DNA of 64,000 nt from Acidobacteriota bacterium. GTDB lineage: Bacteria > Acidobacteriota > Blastocatellia > Chloracidobacteriales > JADJPF01. The stretch spans positions 215,466-279,465 of the forward strand of contig JACQZQ010000053.1 of NCBI GenBank assembly GCA_016213785.1, in the 5' to 3' direction. Under the pieces are notes generated by a model. That model saw nothing but the letters and a program-made list of their open reading frames with translations. It made no database searches and was not told the origin of the DNA. Both the position numbers and the translations under genes were made by a program. This document shows, piece after piece, positions 34,891-43,277 of this stretch. How positions within the stretch are numbered: position 1 is the first letter of the stretch; each line of letters opens with the position of its first letter.

Positions 34891-37857
34891 ATGCATCTAT
34901 TTGGTTTTAACTTACCAGCTATATTAGCCATAAGTTCAGCTTCCCTTTATGGCTCAATGGTTTTAGCTCAAAGTGGGGCGACTGTAGGGACAATAGCTGG
35001 CACAGTAAAAGATTCCCAAGGCGGGATAATAGTTGGAGCAACTATTATAGTTAAACAGATAGAAACAGGCGTAAAGCGTACTACTCAAGTAAATGAATTA
35101 GGTTTTTATAGTTTACCCCAACTTCCTCCAGGCACTTATAAAATAGCTGTAACTGCTGATGGCTTTATAGAAAAAAACGAGAACTTAACTCTTAGTGTAG
35201 GAACAATTGCAGTTTTAGATTTTGAGCTAACCCCCAGTGGGTCTAGTAATGTAATTGAAGTTATAGAAAGTAATACAGTTGTTTCTAGTAGGACAGAAAG
35301 TAGCACTCAAATCCTTAGCCAAAGTATTGATAGCCTTCCTATTAACTTACGTTCTTTTCTTAGTTTTTCTTTTACTACACCACGTATAACACTAAATCGT
35401 TTTCCAGAAGTGATAGTAGCGCCTAGCTCTAGCCTCTCAGTTAATTCTCAGCCATCGCGTTTTAATAATATCACCATAGACGGATTAAGTAATAATGATA
35501 TTAGTACAGGAATAGCTAGGTCAGTTTTTAGCCAAGATGCTGTACAAGAATTTCAGATTATTTCAGATAGTTATTCTGCTGAGTTTGGTCGTGCTTTAGG
35601 TGGTGTTATTAATATTGTAACTAAAACCGGAACTAATAAATTTCATGGTGGGCTTTTCGGGTTATTACGTAATAGCGATATTTCAGCAAGAAATGCATTT
35701 TTTTCTGATAAAGATGATTTTAGGCGTTACCAACTAGGGCTAAATTTAGGTGGGCCAATAAAACGAGATAAAGCTTTTTTCTTTCTTGCTTTTGAGAGGT
35801 TAATTGAAAGAAAAAATAGATTGGTTACAATTTCAGACGAAGTTATTGCTGCTGCTAGGCGGCAAAACTTTCTTATAAGTAATGGAGTTGTTTCTATTCC
35901 AGCTACAAGTAGTTCTCTTATAGCAAAAACAAATTTTAATTTAACAGAAAAAGATTTTTTAGCAATTAGATATAATGGTGATTTTACTTATAGGGGTGAT
36001 TTTGATGCTCCTGGAGGCTTATCTGATTTAACAAATGGAGCATTTTCTATATTAAATAATCAAGCAATCGCTTTAAGTAATACCTATGTTAACTCTAGTG
36101 GTAGCTTTATTAATGAAACTAGGTTTTTATATGCAAATTTAGACCAAGCTATTACTTCTTATGGTGAAGGGCCACGGGTTGCACTATCTTCACCTCAAGG
36201 TGGGGTGTTATTTGGTCGAGGTCGGTTATTTCCCCAACCAAGAAAAGAAGACACTTATCAAATTGTTGATAATGTCACTTTAATAAAAGGAAAACACCAA
36301 ATTAAGTTTGGTATAGATGCTAATATTTCTCAAGTATCTGCTCAAATTTCTCTTTTTAGCCAAGGTAGTGCATCATTTGATCCGCTAGATTTTACTCAAC
36401 TCTCAGGTATTCCAAATTTACCTACTTTTACTGCACTAGAGGCTTTTGACCCTACCCTGCGTTCTAGAGAACAACTAGCATTTCTTACCGTTTTATCAGA
36501 TTTGCTACCTAGTCTGTTTCCTAGTTTTCCTAAAGGGTTAGATTTGACTAGCTTTTCCCTACCACTTTTTTACACTCAAGGATTTGGTTCAAAACCTCGT
36601 GATGTTCCTAATAGGTTTTTTAGTGGTTTTATCCAAGATGATATTCGCCTAAGTGGAAATTTAGTGCTTAAAACAGGGCTTCGATATGATTTAAATCGTA
36701 TTCGCTCTTTACCAAATAATAGTGGTAATCTAAGCCCAAGACTAGCTTTATCCTATCGCCCTACATCTAAATTAAATATTAGTGCCGCATATGGTCTATT
36801 TTTTGCTGCACCTTTTAGCGCTCCAGCTATACTAGTTGAAAATAGCAAACTAGATAGACTTAAACTACTTACTATAATATTTCCTTCTTCAATAATTCCT
36901 TTTAGTCTTCCAAATCATCGTTTTGAGCAAACTAAAGAACCTCCATCAGGTTTTGAGTTAATTAGACAATTTGGAAATGACTTTACCTATCAACCCAATT
37001 TACGTAATAGCTATAATCAGCAATCAAAACTTGGAATAGAATATTCTCCTAGCAATACTACTAGAATATTTGCAGATTATATATTTGTTAGAGGTATAAA
37101 ACTTTTTTCTTCAAGAGATATAAACCCTGTTATCCAGCCTTCAGATGATTTTCTAGAAACAGTGCTTACAGGCCGTCTAGATCCAACAAGAGGTAGAGTT
37201 ATTGAGTATGAGTCTGGTTATGATAGTTATTATCATGGAGTAACTTTTGGTATAGAAAAAATTTTTAGTAAAGGGTTTAGCTTTCTAGCTAATTATACTT
37301 ACTCAAAATCTATAGATAATTTTGTTGATTTTAGTGATATCAATAATAACAATAGCTTAAATGTAATATTAGATCGTTCTTTATCCCTTCAAGATTTACG
37401 AAGTAATTTTGTTTTTTCAGGAATTTGGAACCCAACTACAAAAAACCCTTGGTTAAAGGATTTTCAATTTTCTACAATAATAAATCTTCAAAGTGGTACT
37501 CCTTATAACATAGTAACGGATGACTTAAATAGAGATGGCGTTAGAGGTGATAGACCATTAGGATTAGGCAGAAATGTTGGGATTGTTCCAGGTTTTGCAA
37601 ATATTGATTTAAGAATAGGTCGAGCATTTAGGATAAAAGAGCTAGTTAAAATAGAATGTTTTATAGAAGCCTTTAATCTTTTTAATCGTGTAAATATTTT
37701 CCCTGAATCAGATCCTGGAGTGTTTTTCCCTACAGAAAAAGATGGCAGCGTCAAGCTTCCTACAAAACAAGGTAGCAGATTTGCTTTACCACGTAATAAA
37801 CGAACCTTAGCTTTTAGCCCACGAGAAGCACAAGTGGGCTTTCGTATTTCATTTTAA
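34891..37857 (+). CDS. Oar-like TonB-dependent receptor with N-terminal regulatory-like domain
   Basis: This 988-residue outer-membrane protein starts at an ATG with GGGAG upstream; an in-frame TTG 15 bases earlier is a less likely start. A signal peptide ends near MVLAQ. A carboxypeptidase-regulatory-like beta-sandwich covers about 25-105 (AGTVKDSQGG, GFYSLPQLPPGTYKIAV). A plug follows (NNITIDGLSNND, EFQIISDSYSAEFGRALGG) and a large barrel ends in FRISF. Such receptors import or bind large substrates, or act in surface assembly. It is a clear paralogue of 59101-62121. The ligand is unknown and no transport genes flank it. Confidence 0.9.
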   Translation: MHLFGFNLPAILAISSASLYGSMVLAQSGATVGTIAGTVKDSQGGIIVGATIIVKQIETGVKRTTQVNELGFYSLPQLPPGTYKIAVTADGFIEKNENLTLSVGTIAVLDFELTPSGSSNVIEVIESNTVVSSRTESSTQILSQSIDSLPINLRSFLSFSFTTPRITLNRFPEVIVAPSSSLSVNSQPSRFNNITIDGLSNNDISTGIARSVFSQDAVQEFQIISDSYSAEFGRALGGVINIVTKTGTNKFHGGLFGLLRNSDISARNAFFSDKDDFRRYQLGLNLGGPIKRDKAFFFLAFERLIERKNRLVTISDEVIAAARRQNFLISNGVVSIPATSSSLIAKTNFNLTEKDFLAIRYNGDFTYRGDFDAPGGLSDLTNGAFSILNNQAIALSNTYVNSSGSFINETRFLYANLDQAITSYGEGPRVALSSPQGGVLFGRGRLFPQPRKEDTYQIVDNVTLIKGKHQIKFGIDANISQVSAQISLFSQGSASFDPLDFTQLSGIPNLPTFTALEAFDPTLRSREQLAFLTVLSDLLPSLFPSFPKGLDLTSFSLPLFYTQGFGSKPRDVPNRFFSGFIQDDIRLSGNLVLKTGLRYDLNRIRSLPNNSGNLSPRLALSYRPTSKLNISAAYGLFFAAPFSAPAILVENSKLDRLKLLTIIFPSSIIPFSLPNHRFEQTKEPPSGFELIRQFGNDFTYQPNLRNSYNQQSKLGIEYSPSNTTRIFADYIFVRGIKLFSSRDINPVIQPSDDFLETVLTGRLDPTRGRVIEYESGYDSYYHGVTFGIEKIFSKGFSFLANYTYSKSIDNFVDFSDINNNNSLNVILDRSLSLQDLRSNFVFSGIWNPTTKNPWLKDFQFSTIINLQSGTPYNIVTDDLNRDGVRGDRPLGLGRNVGIVPGFANIDLRIGRAFRIKELVKIECFIEAFNLFNRVNIFPESDPGVFFPTEKDGSVKLPTKQGSRFALPRNKRTLAFSPREAQVGFRISF

Positions 37858-37859
37858 GA

Positions 37860-38873
37860 TTAAAATTTTAATTTCCATAGTTTAGCGGTTCCATCAGAGC
37901 TAGCTGTAAGAATAAAACTATTATCAGAGGAAAAATCTATGTCTTTAACGCTATCACTATGTGAAAGAGATGTAAGTAGTTTACCTGTGCTACTGTCCCA
38001 TAATTTAGCTGTTTTATCATTGCAGGCTGTAAGAATATATTTATCATCTGAAGAAAACTTAGCTGTATTAACAATAGCCTCATGTTCAAATGTATAAAGG
38101 AGTTTAGCTGTTTTTTTCTCCCAAAGTTTAACTGTTTTATCAAAGCTGCTAGTAATAATTTTAGTATTATCACTAGAAAAAGCTGCTTGATTTACATAAG
38201 CTTGATGGTTAAATGAGACAAGCATTTGACCAGATTCCCTATCCCATAATTTAGCTGTTTTATCCTCGCTAGCTGTAAGAATAAGACTATTATCAGAAGA
38301 AAATTTAGCTTTATGAACTTTATATTCATGCTCAAAACTATGTATCTGTTTACCTGTTTTTGCATCCCAAAGGATAGCTTTTGCCTGACCACTAAAAATA
38401 TTTCCGCTAGCTGTTAGGATATAATTACTATCTGAAGAAAAAACTCCATCATTAACTATCTGCTCATGTTCAAGTATAAAAAGCATTTTACCTGTTTTTG
38501 CATTCCAAAGCTTAGCTGTTTTGTCATCACTACTAGTGATAATAGAGCTTTTATCAGGAGAAAACCTTGCTGAATAAACTGATTCTTTATGTTTTAATGT
38601 AGCAATTAATTGACCAGTCTTTACATTCCAAAGTTTAGCTGTTTTATCTTCGCTACTAGTAAGCACACGTAAGTTATCATTTGAAAAATTGGCTGTAACT
38701 ACACGAGCTAAATGGCTTAGAGTTGCTAAAAGTTTTCCAGTTTTAACTCCCCAGATTTTAGCCGTATTATCATTACTAGTAGTAACAATATAGTTATTAT
38801 CAGGAGAAAATTTTGCTTCTGTTAAAGCATCTTTATGGTTAAAAGTTAAAGTATGGTTTTGATAGTTGATCAT
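37860..38873 (-). CDS. WD40 repeat protein, eight-bladed propeller
   Basis: This 337-residue protein consists of eight WD40 repeats of about 42 residues and nothing else. Each ends in an (I/L)W dipeptide: IWG, LWN, LWN, LWD, LWD, LWE, LWD and LWK, and most carry the segment TSSxDKTAKLW or close variants. Repeats 2, 3 and 5 are nearly identical, implying recent duplication or gene conversion. There is no signal peptide or enzymatic domain, so it is a likely scaffold. It runs tail-to-tail with the TonB receptor, only two bases between the stop codons. Confidence 0.9.
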   Translation of the reverse strand: MINYQNHTLTFNHKDALTEAKFSPDNNYIVTTSNDNTAKIWGVKTGKLLATLSHLARVVTANFSNDNLRVLTSSEDKTAKLWNVKTGQLIATLKHKESVYSARFSPDKSSIITSSDDKTAKLWNAKTGKMLFILEHEQIVNDGVFSSDSNYILTASGNIFSGQAKAILWDAKTGKQIHSFEHEYKVHKAKFSSDNSLILTASEDKTAKLWDRESGQMLVSFNHQAYVNQAAFSSDNTKIITSSFDKTVKLWEKKTAKLLYTFEHEAIVNTAKFSSDDKYILTACNDKTAKLWDSSTGKLLTSLSHSDSVKDIDFSSDNSFILTASSDGTAKLWKLKF

Positions 38874-39008
38874 TTTATTTCCTCGATTTAATAATTTTAT
38901 GGAAAAACTATTGTAGGTTTAGATTTTCTAAAACCTTTAATGGCGTGCTAAACCATTATTTAACTAGCTTTAATAAGTTAGGTAAATAACTAGAGACACA
39001 GCTATAAA

Positions 39009-39036
39009 TTGACAAAGCGTAATTTATTGTGATACA
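39009..39036 (+). promoter_or_regulatory. Possible promoter for the nuo cluster
   Basis: A consensus TTGACA (39009-39014) is followed after 16 bases by a poor -10 (GATACA) with a TGn in front. It lies about 120 bases before the first nuo start. The weak -10 makes this only a candidate. The rest of the 285-base region before nuoC shows nothing else I can name. Confidence 0.3.
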
Positions 39037-39158
39037 AACCTTTATAAGATTTTTAACATTTTCTTTACAAACAATTAAAATATTAATCAAACCAATAAGT
39101 TAGCAAAAATTAGCAAATTTTTCTTTGTGCTTTGTTACAGGAGTGTTCTTATAAAGCT

Positions 39159-39806
39159 ATGGCGGAAGAAGATAATAAACCTCAAGAAATAAACCCAACT
39201 GCTAAATCTCCTAGTGAGACACCTGTAAAAAAACTTCCTCGCCGTGCTGCTGGTGCAATGCCTGTAGTTGAAATTAAGGATGATCTCTTAGTCAAAACTT
39301 TACAAGAAAAATTTGGCAAAAATATCTTATCAGCAAATGAAATAAACTCTCAGCAAGTTTTACAAGTAGAAAAAATAGCCTTAACCAAAATTTTACTTTA
39401 TCTAAAAGATAACGCAACGCCATCTTTTAGTATGCTTACAGATTTAACCGCAGTACATTTTCCTGATCAAGCTGAGCAGCCTTTTGAAATGGTTTATCAG
39501 CTTTACTCAATAGCAGATAAGCGCCGATTGCGTATTAAAACTAGGTTAGCTGATGGTGAGACAATACCAACAGTGACAAATATTTGGGCTACAGCTAATT
39601 GGCTGGAACGAGAAGTTTACGATCTTTTTGGTATTCATTTTGATGAACATCCTGACCTTAGACGAATACTTTTACCTAATGGGTGGAAAGGCCATCCTTT
39701 AAGAAAAGAACATTATCTTGAATATAAAGATAATGAATGGGTTGAAGAAAATCTTCAAATACGAGAACTTAGTAGTGATAGCGATTTTATAGGAAAATTT
39801 GAGTAA
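39159..39806 (+). CDS. nuoC: NADH-quinone oxidoreductase subunit C
   Basis: This 215-residue protein is the 30-kDa subunit of complex I. The signature is WLEREVYDLFGIHFDEHP followed by DLRRILLPNGWKGHPLRK. It is part of the peripheral arm near the quinone site. I prefer the ATG at 39159 to an in-frame TTG 27 bases upstream; an AGGAG sits 16 bases before the ATG, farther than usual, so the start is not certain. It is the first nuo gene seen; nuoA and nuoB are not upstream, unlike the usual order. A long N-terminal extension precedes the fold. Confidence 0.9.
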   Translation: MAEEDNKPQEINPTAKSPSETPVKKLPRRAAGAMPVVEIKDDLLVKTLQEKFGKNILSANEINSQQVLQVEKIALTKILLYLKDNATPSFSMLTDLTAVHFPDQAEQPFEMVYQLYSIADKRRLRIKTRLADGETIPTVTNIWATANWLEREVYDLFGIHFDEHPDLRRILLPNGWKGHPLRKEHYLEYKDNEWVEENLQIRELSSDSDFIGKFE

Positions 39807-39825
39807 TTTAGATTAAGTTGAACAT

Positions 39826-40974
39826 ATGGCAGACATTACTGATATTACTGATATTACTGATATTATTGAGCAGGAAAATGAAAGTAATGAAATGATCTTA
39901 AGCATGGGGCCACAGCACCCTTCTACTCATGGTGTGCTTAGAGTAGTCTTAAAGCTTGATGGAGAAATAGTCACAGACTTAGATTGTGATATAGGCTATT
40001 TACATCGTGGTGTAGAAAAAATCTGTGAACACCGAAATTATCAAATGATTGCCCCTTATTTTGACCGCACAGATTATATTGCTGCTGTTTCTAATGGGCT
40101 TTGTTATGTAGAGACTATAGAAAAAGCTTTGAATTTAGAAATACCTCTTAGAGCGCAATATCTACGTGTAATATTAGTAGAGTTAAATCGACTCTCTAGT
40201 CACTTACTTTGGCTAGCAACACATGCTTTAGATATTGGTGCAGTGACCGTTTTTTTATGGGCATTTCGTGAAAGAGAAGAAATACTTAAGATTTTTGAAA
40301 ATTTTTTTGGTGCTCGTCTTACCTGTCATGCTTTTCGTATTGGGGGTATGACCTATGATGCTTATGATGGTTTTCAAGCTCAAGTAAAGAGCTTTTGTGA
40401 TCGTTTTCCTAAATGTTTAGAAGATTATGAAACACTTCTTAATACAAATCGAATTTGGTTAAGTCGTACTGTTGGTATAGGAATTATCTCTAGCGATGAT
40501 GCAATAAATATTGGGTTAACTGGGCCACCTTTGCGAGGGTCGGGTGTTGAATGGGATATTCGCAAAGCTCACCCTTATGAATGCTATAGCGATCTTGAGT
40601 TTGATATTCCTTATGGTGAAAATGGTGATACTTATGATCGTTACTTAGTTAGGATGGAAGAGATGAGACAGTCAAGGCGCATTATTTTGCAAGCTCTTGA
40701 AAAATTACCTGATGGCGAAGTAATGGCACCAAAAGCACCTAAAACTGTTAAGCCTCCAATAGGCGAGTATTATCACTCAATTGAAAGCCCAAAAGGTGAG
40801 CTTGGGATTTATTTAGTTAGTGATGGGTCTGCCCAACCTGCAAGGCTTAGAATAAGACCACCTTCTTTTGTTAATTTACAAGCACTTCGTCAAATGGCTA
40901 TCGGCCATTTAGTTGCCGATGTTGTAGCTATTATTGGAACATTAGATATTGTGTTAGGCGAAATTGATCGATAG
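39826..40974 (+). CDS. nuoD: NADH-quinone oxidoreductase subunit D
   Basis: This 382-residue protein is the 49-kDa quinone-site subunit. [20 protein letters not shown] and [16 protein letters not shown] are hallmark segments, and the C-terminus reads [11 protein letters not shown]. It forms the quinone pocket with NuoB. The N-terminus has a four-fold ITD repeat (residues 3-14), encoded by 9-bp units, which is not part of the family core. It follows nuoC by 19 bases. Confidence 0.95.
   Translation: MADITDITDITDIIEQENESNEMILSMGPQHPSTHGVLRVVLKLDGEIVTDLDCDIGYLHRGVEKICEHRNYQMIAPYFDRTDYIAAVSNGLCYVETIEKALNLEIPLRAQYLRVILVELNRLSSHLLWLATHALDIGAVTVFLWAFREREEILKIFENFFGARLTCHAFRIGGMTYDAYDGFQAQVKSFCDRFPKCLEDYETLLNTNRIWLSRTVGIGIISSDDAINIGLTGPPLRGSGVEWDIRKAHPYECYSDLEFDIPYGENGDTYDRYLVRMEEMRQSRRIILQALEKLPDGEVMAPKAPKTVKPPIGEYYHSIESPKGELGIYLVSDGSAQPARLRIRPPSFVNLQALRQMAIGHLVADVVAIIGTLDIVLGEIDR
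39832..39867 (+). repeat. 9-bp tandem repeat in the 5' end of nuoD
   Basis: Four units of GA(C/T)ATTACT-type 9-mers (the last ends ATT) encode (D-I-T)n in the NuoD N-terminus. Copies differ only at the first unit's third base and the last unit's final codon, so copy number could vary in frame. Confidence 0.85.
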
Positions 40975-40984
40975 GTCAATTAAA

Positions 40985-42259
40985 ATGTATATATATTTAT
41001 TATCTGCACCAATTTGGTTTAGTAAATTGCCAATTCTTAAGGATTATCTTGATCCTATGGTATTGGACTATTTAGTTTGGCCGTTGGTTCAAATAGGCTT
41101 ATTGCTATTTGTAGTACTTACTTTAATAGCTTATTTAACTCTAGCAGAAAGAAAAATTAGTGCTTGGATACAGGTAAGGATTGGGCCAAATCGAGTTGGG
41201 CCACAAGGTTTATTACAACCACTTGCAGATGGAATTAAGCTCTTGATTAAAGAGGATCTTATTCCACTTAAAGCAGATAAAGGAATTTTTATTGTTGCTC
41301 CAATTATTGCAATGGTTGCAGCTTTGGTTTCTTTAGCCGTAATTCCTTGGGGAGCAGCTTGGGCTACGATTTCTAATATTGATGTAGGGTTACTTTTTAT
41401 ACTTGCTGTTTCCTCTTTTGGTGTATTAGGTATTATTTTAGGCGGATGGGCATCTAATAGTAAATATGCTCTACTTGGTGCTCTACGTTCTGCTGCTCAG
41501 ATGGTTAGTTATGAAGTTCCTATGGGCTTAGCTCTAATAGGTGCCTTAATGTTTACTAAAACTCTTGCTTTGCAAGATATGGTAATTAATCAGGAAAATT
41601 TGCATATATGGAATGTTTTATTTCAACCATTGGGTTTTTTGATTTACCTAATTAGTGGCATTGCAGAAACTAATCGTGCTCCTTTTGATTTACCTGAAGC
41701 AGAATCAGAGCTTGTAGCAGGTTATCATACTGAATATAGTGGTTTTCGTTTCTCGCTCTTTTTTATTGCTGAATATGCAAGTATGTTGATTATTTCAGCA
41801 ATTGCTGTAACAGTCTTTTTAGGCGGATGGTATTTACCAGGATTAAGTTATATATTAATTCCAGGCTCAACACTCTTTGTTTTAGCTTCTATAGGAGTTT
41901 TTGCATTTAAGACACTTGTACTACTTTATGTTTTTTTCTGGTTACGTTGGAGTTTACCAAGATATAGGTATGATCAATTAATGGAACTAGCTTGGAAGTG
42001 GATGATTCCAGCATCGCTAGCAAATATATTATTAACTGCAACTATTTTAGTTATTGCAAAAGAGTTTGGTTTAATTGAGTCTCAAGGGAATTTTTTAAGT
42101 ATTTCTACAGCAGGATATATATTTTTAATTGGCACAGCATTTATTATTACAGTTCCTTTAACTTGGATAATTTTAGGCCAAATAAATGCACGTTCACGGG
42201 ATTTTAATTTACGTGAGGTCGAACCTTTGCCAATGAATCGAGCTAAAAAAAATAGTTAA
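40985..42259 (+). CDS. nuoH: NADH-quinone oxidoreductase subunit H
   Basis: This 424-residue protein is the membrane subunit that forms the floor of the quinone chamber. Key segments are AERKISAWIQVRIGPNRVGP, QPLADGIKLLIKED and ETNRAPFDLPEAESELVAG, then YHTEYSGFRFSLFF. About eight to nine membrane helices are visible. I use the ATG at 40985, 10 bases after the nuoD stop; an in-frame TTG at 40964 would overlap nuoD. The following gene is nuoJ, so nuoI, normally between H and J, is missing. Confidence 0.94.
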   Translation: MYIYLLSAPIWFSKLPILKDYLDPMVLDYLVWPLVQIGLLLFVVLTLIAYLTLAERKISAWIQVRIGPNRVGPQGLLQPLADGIKLLIKEDLIPLKADKGIFIVAPIIAMVAALVSLAVIPWGAAWATISNIDVGLLFILAVSSFGVLGIILGGWASNSKYALLGALRSAAQMVSYEVPMGLALIGALMFTKTLALQDMVINQENLHIWNVLFQPLGFLIYLISGIAETNRAPFDLPEAESELVAGYHTEYSGFRFSLFFIAEYASMLIISAIAVTVFLGGWYLPGLSYILIPGSTLFVLASIGVFAFKTLVLLYVFFWLRWSLPRYRYDQLMELAWKWMIPASLANILLTATILVIAKEFGLIESQGNFLSISTAGYIFLIGTAFIITVPLTWIILGQINARSRDFNLREVEPLPMNRAKKNS

Positions 42260-42282
42260 ATATTTTCTAACTAGGTGTTTTT

Positions 42283-42864
42283 ATGAGGTTAGTAGGTTTA
42301 GAAGCAGTAATTTTTTATTTATTTGCTGTAGTAGCAATACTTTTTGCTATTTTTATGATAACTGCTCGTAGCGCTGTACATAGTGCGCTATTTTTGATTT
42401 CAACCTTAGTTGCAAGTGCTGGACTCTATTTTTTACTACAAGCAGAGTTTGTTGCAGGGGTACAAATTTTAATTTATGTTGGAGGGGTTTTAGTATTATT
42501 TATTTTTGTAATTATGCTAGTAAATATAAAAGAAGAAGATACAAAAATATTTAATCGCCAGATTTTAATTGCAAGTATACTTAGCTTTTTCCTTGGCTTA
42601 GGCATTATTGCTATACTGCTTCAAACCCAAAAAGGTAATTTTTTTACTTTAGTTTCCCCTCTGCCCCCTAAAATAGAGCAAGTCCAAAATAGCCCAAATA
42701 TTTCTCAAAGCCATAATATTTCTCAAAATACTATAAAAATAGGCCAAGAGCTTTATACTAGAGCAGTACTTCCTTTTGAAATAGCCTCACTTGTGCTACT
42801 AGTTGCAATAGTTGGTGCAGTTCGTCTAGCTCGTGAGCGTAAACAAGAAAAAATCTATGATTAA
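42283..42864 (+). CDS. nuoJ: NADH-quinone oxidoreductase subunit J
   Basis: This 193-residue protein has five membrane helices: about 7-25, 30-50, 55-75, 94-112 and 165-185. The NuoJ motif is VQILIYVGGVLVLFIFVIMLVN, represented here by ILIYVGGVLVLFIFVI (helix 3). A hydrophilic loop before the last helix (Pro/Asn/Gln-rich, about 126-155) is longer than usual. It is part of the proton-pumping membrane arm. It overlaps nuoK by eight bases. Confidence 0.92.
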   Translation: MRLVGLEAVIFYLFAVVAILFAIFMITARSAVHSALFLISTLVASAGLYFLLQAEFVAGVQILIYVGGVLVLFIFVIMLVNIKEEDTKIFNRQILIASILSFFLGLGIIAILLQTQKGNFFTLVSPLPPKIEQVQNSPNISQSHNISQNTIKIGQELYTRAVLPFEIASLVLLVAIVGAVRLARERKQEKIYD

Positions 42865-43273
42865 TTTACTTAACCATATATTACTAATCTTATTACAAAG
42901 CGAAGCGGCTTCTTCTGGAGTTAAAGAGCGACTTCTAGAAGGTCTTTTTAATGTAAATATCAATAATTTCTTAGTTTTAAGTAGCTTACTTTTTGTTATA
43001 GGCATAGCTGGTGTATTAACTCGTCGTAATGTAATTGTAATTTTTATGTCTATTGAGTTAATTCTAAATGCTGTAAATATTAACTTAGTGGCTTTTTCTC
43101 GTTATTGGTTTTTACAAAGTGAAGGCAAAAACGCTTATATGGGAGAAATCTTTACAATCTTTGTTATTGTAGTTGCGGCGGCTGAAGCCGTAGTTGGATT
43201 AGGTATTATTATTGCCTATTATAGAAATAAAGAAACTGTTGCTGTAGATGAAATTGATTTAATGAAATGGTAA
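42857..43273 (+). CDS. nuoK: NADH-quinone oxidoreductase subunit K
   Basis: This 138-residue protein contains the NuoK core LFVIGIAGVLTRRNVIVIF, MSIELILNAVNINLVAFS and VVAAAEAVVGLGIIIAYYR, with the conserved membrane glutamates of the pumping path. I start it at the ATG at 42857, overlapping nuoJ by eight bases; an earlier in-frame start at 42833 would overlap more. Even so it has about 35 extra N-terminal residues compared with the roughly 100-residue family norm, including a hydrophobic stretch. Confidence 0.92.
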   Translation: MINLLNHILLILLQSEAASSGVKERLLEGLFNVNINNFLVLSSLLFVIGIAGVLTRRNVIVIFMSIELILNAVNINLVAFSRYWFLQSEGKNAYMGEIFTIFVIVVAAAEAVVGLGIIIAYYRNKETVAVDEIDLMKW

Positions 43274-43277
43274 CTCT

